Assembly (NCBI RefSeq): GCF_000722775.1
Contig: NZ_JPFZ01000009.1
Location: 310,001-374,000, forward strand
Length of the DNA stretch: 64,000 nt
Source of the DNA: Streptococcus mitis subsp. hohhotensis
Lineage (GTDB): Bacteria; Bacillota; Bacilli; Lactobacillales; Streptococcaceae
Reading direction: 5' to 3'
Shown: piece by piece, positions 38,862 to 48,956 of the stretch
Position numbering within the stretch: position 1 is the stretch's first letter
Layout of the letters: each line of letters opens with the position of its first letter
The notes under the pieces: generated by a model
What the model was told of the DNA's origin: nothing
What the model saw: only the letters and a program-made list of their open reading frames with translations
Database searches by the model: none
Translations under genes and position numbers: made by a program

Positions 38862-39815
38862 ATGTTTATTGCGAGAGATGATAGGGGACAGCTGGTAAAT
38901 GTGTTAGAGGATAAACTTGAGAAGCAAGCATACACCTGCCCAGCTTGTGGAGGTCAGCTCCGTTTGCGTCAAGGACCAAGTGTCCGAACCCATTTTGCTC
39001 ACAAATCCCTAAAAGACTGTGATTATTCCTCTGAAAATGAAAGCCCAGAACACCTGTCCAATAAGGAAGTCCTCTATCACTGGTTGAAAACAGAGGCTGA
39101 GGTGCAATTAGAATACCCGCTTCCAGAGCTTAAACAGATTGCAGATGTATTTGTAAATGGCAATCTAGCTCTAGAAGTTCAGTGTAGTCCCTTGCCTCAA
39201 AAAATTCTTAAAGAGCGTAGTGAGGGCTATCGTAGTCAGGGTTACCAAGTACTGTGGTTGCTAGGAGAAAAACTTTGGCTCAAGGAGCGTTTGACTCGTC
39301 TGCAAGAAGGTTTTCTATACTTCAGTCAAAACATGGGATTTTATGTTTGGGAAGTAGACAAGGAAAAACAGGTTTTAAGGCTTAAATATCTCATTCACCA
39401 GGATCTCCGCGGCAAACTCCATTATCAGATTAAGGAATTTACCTATGGTCACGGTAGTCTACTGGAGATATTACGTTTTCCCTATAAGAAACAAAAAATA
39501 TCTCATTTTACAGTTTCTCAGGACAAGGACATCTGTCGCTATATCCGGCAACAACTGTACTATCAAAATCCCTTTTGGATGAAAGAACAAGCAGAAGCCT
39601 ATCAAAAGGGAGAAAATCTCCTAACTTATGGGCAAAAAGAATGGTATCCACAAATTCGACCAATAGTAGGTGAGTTTTGTCAAATTGAGAAGGACTTGAC
39701 CAGATATTATCAGTATTTTCAAACCTATTACCAACAAAATCCTCAAAATGATTGGCAAAAGCTCTATCCACCAGCCTTTTATCAGCAATATTTCTTAAAA
39801 AATATGGTAGAATAG
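38862..39815 (+). CDS. coiA: Competence protein CoiA
   Basis: CoiA is needed for recombination of incoming DNA during transformation. The 317-residue product has an N-terminal zinc-finger-like pair (YTCPACGG), then VRTHFAHKSLKDCDY. A nuclease-like segment follows, with HLSNKEVLYHWLK, QIADVFVNGNLALEVQCS and QVLWLLGEKL. GGAGG precedes the ATG. It is the first gene after the SigX box; pepF follows 18 bp later, so pepF may also be partly induced in competence. Confidence 0.94.
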   Translation: MFIARDDRGQLVNVLEDKLEKQAYTCPACGGQLRLRQGPSVRTHFAHKSLKDCDYSSENESPEHLSNKEVLYHWLKTEAEVQLEYPLPELKQIADVFVNGNLALEVQCSPLPQKILKERSEGYRSQGYQVLWLLGEKLWLKERLTRLQEGFLYFSQNMGFYVWEVDKEKQVLRLKYLIHQDLRGKLHYQIKEFTYGHGSLLEILRFPYKKQKISHFTVSQDKDICRYIRQQLYYQNPFWMKEQAEAYQKGENLLTYGQKEWYPQIRPIVGEFCQIEKDLTRYYQYFQTYYQQNPQNDWQKLYPPAFYQQYFLKNMVE

Positions 39816-39833
39816 AAAGAATGGAGGAATCTA

Positions 39834-41636
39834 ATGGTATTACAAAGACATGAAATAAATGAAAAAGATACATGGGATCTATCAACGATCTACCCCACTG
39901 ATCAGGCTTGGGAAGAAGCCTTAAAAGATTTCACAGAACAGCTGGAGAAAGTAAGCCAGTATGAAGGCCATCTTTTGGATAGTCCGGATAGCCTACTAGA
40001 AATTACTGAATTTTCTCTTGAAATGGAACGCCAGATGGAGAAGCTTTACGTCTATGCTCATATGAAGAATGATCAGGATACACGTGAAGCCAAGTACCAA
40101 GAGTACTATGCCAAGGCAATGACACTCTACAGCCAGCTAGACCAAGCCTTTTCATTCTATGAGCCTGAATTTATGGAGATTAGTGAAAAGCAGTATGCTG
40201 CCTTTCTAGAGGCTCAACCAAAATTACAGGTTTATCAACACTATTTTGACAAGCTTTTACAAGGCAAGGAACATGTTCTATCACAACGTGAAGAAGAATT
40301 ATTGGCTGGAGCTGGAGAAATCTTTGGTTCGGCAAGTGAAACCTTCGCTATCTTGGACAATGCGGATATTGTATTCCCTTATGTCCTTGACGATGATGGT
40401 AAAGAAGTTCAGCTATCTCATGGGACTTATACACGTTTGATGGAGTCTAAAAACCGTGAGGTGCGTCGTGGTGCCTATCAAGCTCTTTATGCGACTTATG
40501 AACAATTCCAACACACCTATGCTAAAACCTTACAAACCAATGTTAAGGTGCAAAACTACCGTGCCAAAGTTCGCAACTACAAGAGTGCTCGTCATGCAGC
40601 CCTTGCAGCAAATTTTGTTCCAGAAAGTGTTTATGACAATTTGGTAGCAGCAGTTCGCAAGCATTTGCCCCTCTTGCATCGTTACCTTGAGCTGCGTTCA
40701 AAGATTTTGGGGATTTCAGACCTCAAGATGTATGATGTCTACACACCGCTTTCGTCTGTCGAATATAGTTTTACTTATGAAGAAGCCTTGAAAAAAGCAG
40801 AAGAAGCCCTGGCAGTCTTGGGTGAGGATTACTTGAGCCGTGTCAAACGTGCCTTCAGCGAGCGTTGGATTGATGTTTACGAAAATCAAGGCAAGCGTTC
40901 AGGGGCTTACTCTGGTGGTTCTTACGATACTAATGCCTTTATGCTTCTTAACTGGCAGGACAATCTGGACAATCTCTTTACCCTTGTCCATGAGACTGGT
41001 CACAGTATGCATTCTAGCTATACTCGCGAAACGCAACCTTATGTTTACGGAGATTACTCTATCTTCTTGGCTGAGATTGCATCAACTACCAATGAGAATA
41101 TCTTGACGGAGAAATTGTTGGAGGAAGTGGAAGACGACGCAACACGCTTTGCTATTCTCAATAATTTCTTAGATGGTTTCCGTGGAACAGTTTTCCGCCA
41201 AACTCAATTTGCTGAGTTTGAACACGCGATTCACCAAGCGGATCAAAATGGTGAAGTCTTGACAAGCGATTTCCTAAATAAACTCTATGCAGACTTGAAC
41301 CAAGAGTATTATGGTTTGAGTAAGGAAGACAATCCTGAAATCCAATACGAGTGGGCTCGCATTCCACACTTCTACTATAACTACTATGTATATCAATATT
41401 CAACAGGTTTTGCAGCAGCCTCAGCCTTGGCTGAAAAGATTGTTCATGGTAGTCAAGAAGACCGTGACCGCTATATCGACTACCTCAAGGCAGGTAAATC
41501 TGACTATCCACTTAATGTCATGAGAAAAGCTGGTGTTGATATGGAGAAGGAAGACTATCTCAACGATGCTTTTGCAGTCTTCGAACGTCGTTTGAATGAG
41601 TTTGAAGCCCTTGTTGAAAAATTGGGATTGGCATAA
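39834..41636 (+). CDS. pepF: Oligoendopeptidase F
   Basis: PepF is a cytosolic M3-family zinc peptidase cutting short peptides. The 600-residue product has the HExxH motif [13 protein letters not shown], with the third ligand Glu in the following [11 protein letters not shown]. The start is set by GGAGG before the ATG at 39834. It sits between coiA and a trmR-like gene, the pneumococcal order, with only 1 bp before the next ATG. Confidence 0.94.
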   Translation: MVLQRHEINEKDTWDLSTIYPTDQAWEEALKDFTEQLEKVSQYEGHLLDSPDSLLEITEFSLEMERQMEKLYVYAHMKNDQDTREAKYQEYYAKAMTLYSQLDQAFSFYEPEFMEISEKQYAAFLEAQPKLQVYQHYFDKLLQGKEHVLSQREEELLAGAGEIFGSASETFAILDNADIVFPYVLDDDGKEVQLSHGTYTRLMESKNREVRRGAYQALYATYEQFQHTYAKTLQTNVKVQNYRAKVRNYKSARHAALAANFVPESVYDNLVAAVRKHLPLLHRYLELRSKILGISDLKMYDVYTPLSSVEYSFTYEEALKKAEEALAVLGEDYLSRVKRAFSERWIDVYENQGKRSGAYSGGSYDTNAFMLLNWQDNLDNLFTLVHETGHSMHSSYTRETQPYVYGDYSIFLAEIASTTNENILTEKLLEEVEDDATRFAILNNFLDGFRGTVFRQTQFAEFEHAIHQADQNGEVLTSDFLNKLYADLNQEYYGLSKEDNPEIQYEWARIPHFYYNYYVYQYSTGFAAASALAEKIVHGSQEDRDRYIDYLKAGKSDYPLNVMRKAGVDMEKEDYLNDAFAVFERRLNEFEALVEKLGLA

Positions 41637-41637
41637 G

Positions 41638-42351
41638 ATGGTTGAATCATATAGCAAGAATGCCAACCATAACATGCGTCGTCCTGTCGTCAAGGAAGAA
41701 ATTGTGGACTTAATGCGTCAGCGTCAAAAGCAAGTCACAGGATCTTTGAAAGAATTAGAAGACTTTGCCCGCAAGGAAAATATTCCCATTATTCCCCATG
41801 AAACGGTATCTTATTTCCGTTTTCTCATGGAAACCATACAACCTAAAAACATTCTGGAAATTGGGACGGCTATCGGTTTTTCAGCCCTCTTGATGGCGGA
41901 ACATGCGCCAAAGGCCAAGATTACAACCATTGACCGCAATCCAGAGATGATTGGATTTGCCAAGGAAAATTTCGCCCAGTTTGACAGTCGCAAGCAAATC
42001 ACTCTCCTAGAGGGAGATGCGGTAGATGTCTTATCTACCTTGACAGAGTCCTATGATTTCGTCTTTATGGATTCAGCCAAGTCTAAATACATCGTCTTTC
42101 TGCCAGAAATCCTCAAACATTTGGAAGTCGGTGGTGTGGTTGTCTTGGATGATATTTTCCAAGGCGGTGATGTTGCCAAGGACATTATGGAAGTTCGTCG
42201 TGGCCAGCGAACCATTTATCGAGGACTTCAAAGACTATTTGATGCAACCTTAGACAATCCAGGACTCACCGCAACATTAGTACCTCTGGGGGACGGCATT
42301 CTCATGCTTCGTAAAAATCTAGCAGATGTTCAATTACCTGACAGCGAATGA
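41638..42351 (+). CDS. O-methyltransferase, TrmR (YrrM)-like
   Basis: A 237-residue SAM-dependent O-methyltransferase. It has ILEIGTAIGFSALLMAEHAP (motif I), ITTIDRNPEM, and the metal-site region DFVFMDSAKSKY with VVLDDIFQGG. It resembles B. subtilis YrrM/TrmR, which methylates 5-hydroxyuridine in tRNA; that role is inferred. The start at 41638 follows the pepF stop by one base and lacks a clear ribosome site, so it is probably coupled. prsA follows after a likely promoter of its own. Confidence 0.85.
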   Translation: MVESYSKNANHNMRRPVVKEEIVDLMRQRQKQVTGSLKELEDFARKENIPIIPHETVSYFRFLMETIQPKNILEIGTAIGFSALLMAEHAPKAKITTIDRNPEMIGFAKENFAQFDSRKQITLLEGDAVDVLSTLTESYDFVFMDSAKSKYIVFLPEILKHLEVGGVVVLDDIFQGGDVAKDIMEVRRGQRTIYRGLQRLFDATLDNPGLTATLVPLGDGILMLRKNLADVQLPDSE

Positions 42352-42417
42352 TTTTCAGAAAAATTTAAGAAAATATAGTAAAATAGATAGGGTAACACTT
42401 ATCTCAAAGGAGTAGAC

Positions 42418-43356
42418 ATGAAGAAAAAATTATTGGCAGGAGCCATTACACTATTATCAGTAGCAACTTTAGCAGCTTGTTCAAAAGGTTCAGAAGGGGC
42501 AGACCTTATCAGCATGAAAGGAGATGTTATCACAGAACATCAATTTTATGAGCAAGTGAAAAGCAATCCTTCAGCCCAACAAGTGTTGTTGAACTTGACC
42601 ATCCAAAAAGTATTTGAGAAGCAATATGGCTCAGAAGTAGATGACAAAGAAGTCAACGATACTATTGCCGAAGAAGAAAAACAATATGGTGAGAACTACC
42701 AACGTGTCTTGTCACAAGCAGGTATGACTCTTGAAACACGTAAAGCTCAAATTCGTACAAGTAAATTAGTTGAGTTGGCAGTTAAGAAGGCAGCAGAAGC
42801 TGAATTGACAGATGATGCTTATAAGAAAGCCTTTGATGAGTACACTCCAGATGTAACGGCTCAAATCATCCGTCTTGATAATGAAGATAAGGCCAAAGAA
42901 GTTCTCGAAAAAGCCAAAGCTAGTGATGCAGACTTTGCTCAATTAGCTAAAGATAACTCAACTGATGAGAAAACTAAAGCGAATGGTGGAGAAATCACCT
43001 TTGATTCTGCTTCAACAGAAGTACCAGAACAAGTTAAGAAAGCGGCATTTGCTCTAGATGTAAACGGTGTTTCTGATGTGATCACAGCCGCTGGCACACA
43101 AGCTTACAGTAGCCAATATTACATTGTAAAACTCATTAAGAAAACAGAAAAATCATCTAATATTGATGACTACAAAGAAAAATTAAAAACTGTTATCTTG
43201 ACTCAAAAACAAAATGATTCAACATTTGTTCAAAGCATTATCGGAAAAGAATTACAAGCAGCCAATATCAAGGTTAAGGACCAAGCCTTCCAAAATATCT
43301 TCACCCAATATATTGGTGGCGGAGATTCAAGCTCAAGTAGTTCATCAAAAGAATAA
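42418..43356 (+). CDS. prsA: Foldase lipoprotein PrsA (PpmA)
   Basis: PrsA is a surface lipoprotein with peptidyl-prolyl isomerase-like architecture that helps exported proteins fold. The 312-residue product has the lipobox LAAC (Cys21). An N-terminal helical region with LNLTIQKVF, a parvulin-like centre (about 140-240) and a serine-rich tail follow. In the parvulin segment the usual catalytic residues are not clear, as in pneumococcal PpmA. AAAGGAG precedes the ATG. Confidence 0.94.
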   Translation: MKKKLLAGAITLLSVATLAACSKGSEGADLISMKGDVITEHQFYEQVKSNPSAQQVLLNLTIQKVFEKQYGSEVDDKEVNDTIAEEEKQYGENYQRVLSQAGMTLETRKAQIRTSKLVELAVKKAAEAELTDDAYKKAFDEYTPDVTAQIIRLDNEDKAKEVLEKAKASDADFAQLAKDNSTDEKTKANGGEITFDSASTEVPEQVKKAAFALDVNGVSDVITAAGTQAYSSQYYIVKLIKKTEKSSNIDDYKEKLKTVILTQKQNDSTFVQSIIGKELQAANIKVKDQAFQNIFTQYIGGGDSSSSSSSKE

Positions 43357-43361
43357 AACAG

Positions 43362-43383
43362 AAAAGAGCCAAGTGCTCTTTTT
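43362..43383 (+). terminator. Terminator after prsA
   Basis: AAAAGAGC (43362-43369) pairs with GCTCTTTT (43375-43382) around a 5-nt loop, with a T run. Confidence 0.8.
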
Positions 43384-43517
43384 CTTATGACAAAAATGGT
43401 CTATCTGATGGATAAGAGTTTTTTTCTTTCGGAAAAAATGGTATAATAGCAATCAAAACTAGAAAACAAACGGAATTTGGGAAGCAATTGTGTTGTTCTC
43501 ATTAGATTGGTGATACT

Positions 43518-44741
43518 ATGAAGATTAGTAAAAGGCACCTGTTAAATTATTCTATTCTAGTTCCTTACTTACTTTTATCTATTTTGGGCTTGATTGTGGT
43601 TTATTCGACAACCAGTGCTATTTTAATTCAAGAAGGCCAAAGTGCACTGCAATTGGTCCGAAGTCAGGGACTATTTTGGATATTTAGTTTGATACTGATT
43701 GCCTTGATATATAAGTTGAAACTGAATTTTTTAAGAAACGAACGTCTTCTATTTATCGTTATGTTCGTTGAGCTGATTCTATTAGCCTTGGCTCGGATAA
43801 TTGGTATTCCTGTCAATGGAGCCTATGGCTGGATTTCTGTAGGACCTTTGACCATTCAGCCAGCCGAATACTTGAAAATTATTATTATTTGGTATCTAGC
43901 AAATAAATTTTCCAAACAACAAGAGGATATAGCTATTTATGATTTTCAAGTTTTGACACAGAATCAGTGGCTTCCTCGTGCGTTTAATGACTGGCGATTT
44001 GTTCTCTTTGTACTGATTGGGAGCCTTGCTATTTTTCCAGATTTGGGGAATGCTTCTATTTTAGCTTTGGTTGCCTTGATTATGTATACGATTAGTGGTA
44101 TCGCTTATAGATGGTTTATTGCCTTTTTGGGAATTTTGGTGGGAGTTTCTGCCTTATCCTTATCACTTATTTCTTTTATAGGGGTTGATAAATTTTCAAA
44201 AATTCCAATATTTGGCTACGTTGCTAAGCGTTTCAGTGCCTACTTTAATCCCTTTGCCGATTTGGCAGGAGCAGGCCACCAACTCGCAAATTCCTATTTT
44301 GCCATGGTAAATGGTGGTTGGTTTGGTCTAGGTTTAGGAAATTCAATTGAAAAACGTGGCTATTTACCAGAGGCCCATACAGATTTTGTATTTTCAATTG
44401 TTATCGAAGAATTTGGATTTGTAGGGGCCAGCTTGATTTTAGCACTTGTCTTTTTCCTTATTTTACGAATCATCCTAGTAGGAATTCGTGCTAAGAATCC
44501 CTTTAATTCTATGATGGCGATTGGAGTTGGGGGGATGATGTTGGTACAGGTCTTTGTCAATATCGGTGGAATTTCTGGCATTATTCCCTCGACAGGAGTA
44601 ACTTTCCCTTTCTTATCGCAAGGAGGAAATAGTCTTCTGGTCTTGTCTGTAGCCATCGCCTTTGTCTTAAATATTGATGCAAGTGAAAAGCGTGCTCAAT
44701 TGTATGAGGAGTTAGAAGCTCACTCCTCAAACTATATGTAG
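43518..44741 (+). CDS. ftsW: Cell division glycosyltransferase FtsW
   Basis: FtsW polymerises lipid II at the septum with its partner transpeptidase. The 407-residue SEDS-family protein has about ten hydrophobic segments, the NGAYGWISVGPLTIQPAEYLK motif, and the later GVTFPFLSQGGNSLL motif. An extended -10 (TGGTATAAT, TATAAT at 43442-43447) lies about 70 bp before the ATG. It is followed 24 bp later by ppc, as in pneumococcus. Confidence 0.95.
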   Translation: MKISKRHLLNYSILVPYLLLSILGLIVVYSTTSAILIQEGQSALQLVRSQGLFWIFSLILIALIYKLKLNFLRNERLLFIVMFVELILLALARIIGIPVNGAYGWISVGPLTIQPAEYLKIIIIWYLANKFSKQQEDIAIYDFQVLTQNQWLPRAFNDWRFVLFVLIGSLAIFPDLGNASILALVALIMYTISGIAYRWFIAFLGILVGVSALSLSLISFIGVDKFSKIPIFGYVAKRFSAYFNPFADLAGAGHQLANSYFAMVNGGWFGLGLGNSIEKRGYLPEAHTDFVFSIVIEEFGFVGASLILALVFFLILRIILVGIRAKNPFNSMMAIGVGGMMLVQVFVNIGGISGIIPSTGVTFPFLSQGGNSLLVLSVAIAFVLNIDASEKRAQLYEELEAHSSNYM

Positions 44742-44765
44742 AGCTGATAGTGGAAAGGATTACCT

Positions 44766-47462
44766 ATGTCTCTTCAAAAATTAGAAAACTATAGTAATAA
44801 AGCTGTCGTGCAAGAAGAAGTATTGATTTTAACAGAATTGTTAGAAGATATCACTAAAAATATGCTTGCCCCAGAGACTTTTGAAAAAATTATGGAGTTG
44901 AAAGAATTGTCAACTCAAGAAGATTATCAAGGCTTGAACCAATTGGTTACTAGTCTGTCAAATGATGAAATGGCTTATATTTCACGCTATTTCTCTATCT
45001 TGCCCCTCTTGATTAATATTTCAGAAGATGTGGATTTAGCTTATGAAATCAACCACCAAAATAATATTGATCAAGATTATCTTGGTAAGTTGTCAGCAAC
45101 AATCAAAATGGTTGCAGAAAAAGAAAATGCGGTTGAAATTCTTGAACACTTGAATGTTGTTCCTGTTTTGACAGCCCATCCAACACAAGTGCAACGTAAG
45201 AGTATGTTGGATTTGACCAACCATATCCACACCCTCTTGCGTAAGTATCGTGATGTGAAATTAGGCTTGATTAATAAGGAAAAATGGCATAATGATCTCC
45301 GTCGTTACATTGAGATTATCATGCAGACAGACATGATTCGTGAAAAGAAATTGAAAGTAACCAATGAAATCACGAATGTTATGGAATACTACAATAGTTC
45401 ATTCCTGAAAGCTGTTCCTCATTTGACTGCTGAGTACAAGCGTCTGGCTAAAAAACACGGCTTGGAGTTGAAACATCCTAAACCAATTACCATGGGAATG
45501 TGGATTGGTGGAGACCGTGATGGGAATCCTTTTGTTACAGCAGATACCTTGAAACAATCTGCTATGACTCAGTGTGAAGTCATCATGAACTACTATGATG
45601 AAAAGATTTACCAACTTTATCGTGAATTCTCTCTCTCAACCAGTATTGTCAATGTCAGCAAGCAAGTCAGAGAAATGGCTCGTCAATCTAAGGATAACTC
45701 TATTTACCGTGAAAAAGAGCTTTACCGCCGTGCCTTGTTTGATATTCAATCAAAAATCCAAGCAACAAAAACCTATCTGATTGAGGATAAGGAAGTTGGG
45801 GCTCGCTATGAAACGGCCAATGATTTTTATAAGGATTTAATTACTATTCGTGATTCCCTCTTGGAAAATAAGGGTGAAGCACTGATTTCTGGTGATTTTG
45901 TTGAGTTAATTCAGGCAGTTGAAATTTTTGGTTTCTATTTGGCATCTATTGACATGCGTCAAGATTCTAGTGTTCATGAGGCCTGTGTAGCAGAACTCTT
46001 GAAATCAGCAGGTATTCATTCTCATTATAGTGAATTAAGTGAAGAAGAAAAATGCCAGCTTCTTTTGAAAGAATTAGAAGAAGATCCACGTATTCTTTCT
46101 GCCACTCACGTTGAAAAATCAGAGTTACTTGAAAAAGAATTAGCAATCTTTAAGGCTGCTCGTAAGTTGAAAGATAAGTTGGGAGATGATGTCATTCGTC
46201 AGACCATCATTTCACATGCAACCAGCGTATCAGACATGTTGGAATTGGCTATCTTGTTAAAAGAAGTAGGGCTAGTTGATAAAGAAAGAGCCCGAGTCCA
46301 AATTGTTCCTCTCTTTGAAACAATTGAGGACTTGGATCACTCAGAAGAAACCATGAGAGAATATCTTTCTCTTCCTCTTGCTAAGAAATGGATTGCTTCT
46401 CGCAATAACTATCAAGAAATCATGCTTGGTTACTCTGATAGTAATAAAGATGGTGGCTACCTATCATCATGTTGGACCCTCTACAAGGCTCAACAACAAT
46501 TGACTGCTATTGGAGATGAATTTGGCGTTAAGGTTACCTTCTTCCATGGCCGTGGTGGGACTGTCGGTCGTGGTGGTGGACCAACCTATGAAGCCATCAC
46601 ATCTCAACCGCTCAAATCTATCAAGGATCGTATCCGTTTGACGGAGCAGGGTGAAGTAATTGGGAATAAATACGGTAACAAAGACGCAGCCTACTATAAC
46701 CTTGAAATGCTGGTTTCAGCGGCCATTAACCGTATGATTACGCAGAAGAAGAGCGATACCAATACCTCAAATCGTTATGAAGCTATTATGGACCAAGTAG
46801 TGGACCGTAGTTACGATATCTACCGTGATTTGGTCTTTGGTAATGACCATTTCTATGATTATTTCTTCGAGTCAAGTCCAATCAAGGCTATTTCAAGCTT
46901 TAATATTGGTTCTCGTCCAGCCGCTCGTAAGACGATTACTGAAATCGGTGGTTTGCGAGCTATCCCTTGGGTGTTCTCATGGTCGCAAAGTCGTGTTATG
47001 TTCCCTGGCTGGTATGGAGTTGGTTCAAGCTTCAAAGAATTTATCGATAAAAATCCAGAGAATATCGCTATCTTACGAGATATGTACCAAAATTGGCCTT
47101 TCTTCCAATCGCTTCTTTCAAATGTTGATATGGTCTTATCAAAATCAAATATGAACATTGCTTTTGAATATGCCAAACTTTGTGAGGATGATCAAGTAAA
47201 AGCAATCTATGAGACTATTCTAAATGAATGGCAAGTTACCAAGGAAGTCATCTTGGCTATCGAAGGTTACGATGAACTCTTGGCTGAAAATCCATATCTA
47301 AAAGCAAGTTTGGATTACCGTATGCCTTACTTTAATATCCTTAACTATATCCAGTTGGAGTTGATTAAACGTCAACGTCGAGGAGAATTATCAAGCGATC
47401 AAGAAAAATTAATCCATACAACCATCAACGGAATTGCGACAGGATTGCGTAATTCAGGCTGA
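44766..47462 (+). CDS. ppc: Phosphoenolpyruvate carboxylase
   Basis: Ppc adds bicarbonate to phosphoenolpyruvate to make oxaloacetate, supplying aspartate. The 898-residue product is of normal length. It shows the catalytic [11 protein letters not shown] motif, [11 protein letters not shown], the flexible loop [20 protein letters not shown] and the C-terminal signature ending GLRNSG. AAAGGATTA precedes the ATG. Confidence 0.97.
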   Translation: MSLQKLENYSNKAVVQEEVLILTELLEDITKNMLAPETFEKIMELKELSTQEDYQGLNQLVTSLSNDEMAYISRYFSILPLLINISEDVDLAYEINHQNNIDQDYLGKLSATIKMVAEKENAVEILEHLNVVPVLTAHPTQVQRKSMLDLTNHIHTLLRKYRDVKLGLINKEKWHNDLRRYIEIIMQTDMIREKKLKVTNEITNVMEYYNSSFLKAVPHLTAEYKRLAKKHGLELKHPKPITMGMWIGGDRDGNPFVTADTLKQSAMTQCEVIMNYYDEKIYQLYREFSLSTSIVNVSKQVREMARQSKDNSIYREKELYRRALFDIQSKIQATKTYLIEDKEVGARYETANDFYKDLITIRDSLLENKGEALISGDFVELIQAVEIFGFYLASIDMRQDSSVHEACVAELLKSAGIHSHYSELSEEEKCQLLLKELEEDPRILSATHVEKSELLEKELAIFKAARKLKDKLGDDVIRQTIISHATSVSDMLELAILLKEVGLVDKERARVQIVPLFETIEDLDHSEETMREYLSLPLAKKWIASRNNYQEIMLGYSDSNKDGGYLSSCWTLYKAQQQLTAIGDEFGVKVTFFHGRGGTVGRGGGPTYEAITSQPLKSIKDRIRLTEQGEVIGNKYGNKDAAYYNLEMLVSAAINRMITQKKSDTNTSNRYEAIMDQVVDRSYDIYRDLVFGNDHFYDYFFESSPIKAISSFNIGSRPAARKTITEIGGLRAIPWVFSWSQSRVMFPGWYGVGSSFKEFIDKNPENIAILRDMYQNWPFFQSLLSNVDMVLSKSNMNIAFEYAKLCEDDQVKAIYETILNEWQVTKEVILAIEGYDELLAENPYLKASLDYRMPYFNILNYIQLELIKRQRRGELSSDQEKLIHTTINGIATGLRNSG

Positions 47463-47470
47463 GACCCATC

Positions 47471-47501
47471 AAACTTCCTCTTTTCCATAGGGGAAGTTTT
47501 T
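47471..47501 (+). terminator. Terminator after ppc
   Basis: AAACTTCC (47471-47478) and GGAAGTTT (47492-47499) flank a 13-nt loop with a short T run. Confidence 0.7.
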
Positions 47502-47529
47502 GATATTTCAAAAAAATGCTAAAAGAGTC

Positions 47530-47801
47530 TTGACAAGTAGTTGAAAAATGATATAATTTAACCATTCAGAAAAGTAATCATTCAAACTTTTTAGAGAGTC
47601 TGTGGTAGCTGAAAACAGATAAGTGATGATGATGAAAATTGGGCTGGATGTTATTTAGAATTTGAAATCATAAAAATTCGGTGAGCACACCTTACAGTGC
47701 ATCTCGTTATTGCGAGACAGAGCGATAGGGAAATTCCCTATAATTGAGGTGGTACCGCGCATCGACGTCCTCACACAAGTTTTTTGTGTGAGGACTTTTT
47801 T
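47530..47801 (+). promoter_or_regulatory. Promoter and T-box riboswitch before trpXYZ
   Basis: TTGACA (47530-47535) and TATAAT (47552-47557) with a 16-bp spacer start a leader typical of T-boxes. It has AGAGAGTCTGTGGTAGCTGA (47593-47612) in stem I and the conserved T-box sequence TGAGGTGGTACCGCG (47745-47759). A terminator with a perfect 12-bp stem (47767-47778 with 47784-47795) and a T tract follows. Uncharged tRNA binding would disrupt the terminator. From the downstream genes the expected tRNA is tRNA-Trp. Two UGG triplets (47640-47642 and 47645-47647) are candidates, but I could not place the specifier codon by folding. Confidence 0.92.
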
Positions 47802-47814
47802 GATGGAGGTTAGT

Positions 47815-47850
47815 ATGGAAAAAAAACGATGGCGTCGCTTGTTTAGATAA
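47815..47850 (+). CDS. Tiny 11-codon ORF with one Trp, between T-box and trpX
   Basis: The reading frame encodes MEKKRWRRLFR and then TAA. It has GGAGG (47805-47809) five bases before the ATG, starts after the T-box terminator and ends 35 bp before trpX. The peptide is strongly basic and its sixth codon is UGG. It could be a leader peptide, a small protein or a chance frame behind a good ribosome site. Nothing proves translation. Confidence 0.4.
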   Translation: MEKKRWRRLFR

Positions 47851-47885
47851 GTGAAGTATTTTAAAGGAATAAAAGGAGAAATAGA

Positions 47886-48881
47886 ATGAAAAATAAACGT
47901 TTAATTGGAATTATCGCTGCATTGGCAGTCTTAGTAGCAGGAAGCTTGATTTACTCTTCAATGAATAAACCAGAAGCTAAGAATGAGAAGAAAGTTGCCA
48001 AAGTTGGTGTTCTTCAGTTTGTGAGCCATCCATCTCTTGACTTGATTTATAAAGGGATTCAAGATGGACTTGCAGAAGAAGGTTATAAAGATGACCAGTT
48101 GAAGATTGACTTTATGAACTCAGAAGGTGACCAAAGTAAGGTTGCGACAATGAGTAAACAATTGGTTGCAAATGGGAATGACCTTGTGGTTGGTATTGCA
48201 ACACCAGCTGCTCAAGGTTTGGCTAGTGCAACAAAAGACCTACCGGTTATCATGGCTGCTATTACAGACCCAATTGGTGCTAACTTGGTCAAAGATTTGA
48301 AAAAACCAGGTGGTAACATTACAGGGGTGTCTGACCACAATCCAGCTCAACAACAAGTTGAACTCATTAAGGCTCTTACACCAAATGTAAAAACAATCGG
48401 AGCCCTTTACTCAAGTAGCGAAGACAATTCAAAAACACAGGTTGAAGAATTTAAGGCTTATGCTGAAAAAGCAGGTTTGACAGTCGAAACATTTGCTGTT
48501 CCTTCAACAAATGAAATTGCTTCAACAGTCAATGTTATGACTAGCAAGGTTGATGCTATCTGGGTTCCAATCGACAACACCATTGCATCTGCATTTTCAA
48601 CAGTTGTATCAAGCAACCAATCAGCTAAAAAACCAATCTACCCAAGCGCAACTGCCATGGTAGAAGCTGGTGGTTTGGCATCAGTTGTAGTTGACCAACA
48701 TGACCTTGGTGTGGCAACAGGTAAAATGATTGCGCAAGTCTTGAAAGGTGCAAAACCAGCTGATACTCCAGTCAATGTCTTTTCAACTGGTAAGTCAGTA
48801 ATTAACAAAAAATTGGCACAAGAGCTAGGTATTACGATTCCTGAATCTGTTCTTAAAGAAGCAGGACAAGTAATTGAATAA
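47886..48881 (+). CDS. trpX: ABC transporter substrate-binding protein, TrpX-type
   Basis: A 331-residue substrate-binding protein of the ABC_sub_bind (DUF534) family, proposed to bring in tryptophan in streptococci. Residues 7-25 are a hydrophobic signal or anchor but there is no lipobox cysteine, so it may stay anchored by this helix. The rest is a two-lobe fold, with VGVLQFVSHPSLDLIYKGIQ at the start and VVVDQHDLGVATGKMIAQVL near the end. AAGGAG precedes the ATG. The T-box upstream supports an aminoacyl-tRNA-controlled amino acid role; tryptophan is inferred from known trpXYZ loci. Confidence 0.87.
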   Translation: MKNKRLIGIIAALAVLVAGSLIYSSMNKPEAKNEKKVAKVGVLQFVSHPSLDLIYKGIQDGLAEEGYKDDQLKIDFMNSEGDQSKVATMSKQLVANGNDLVVGIATPAAQGLASATKDLPVIMAAITDPIGANLVKDLKKPGGNITGVSDHNPAQQQVELIKALTPNVKTIGALYSSSEDNSKTQVEEFKAYAEKAGLTVETFAVPSTNEIASTVNVMTSKVDAIWVPIDNTIASAFSTVVSSNQSAKKPIYPSATAMVEAGGLASVVVDQHDLGVATGKMIAQVLKGAKPADTPVNVFSTGKSVINKKLAQELGITIPESVLKEAGQVIE

Positions 48882-48888
48882 TCTGTAA

Positions 48889-48921
48889 TGGAGGAGTTGG
48901 GGACATCTCCTCCAATTTTTT
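48889..48921 (+). terminator. Terminator inside the trpXYZ operon
   Basis: TGGAGGAG (48889-48896) pairs perfectly with CTCCTCCA (48907-48914), followed by six T residues (48916-48921). It lies between trpX and trpY and should lower transcription of the membrane and ATPase genes relative to the binding protein. Confidence 0.8.
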
Positions 48922-48956
48922 ACAATAGAAATCGTATAGAAAAGGTTAAGAAACAG

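Noticed and set aside
48888-48956. Extended trpY start
   Set aside because: It would be translated through the terminator hairpin, without a ribosome site.
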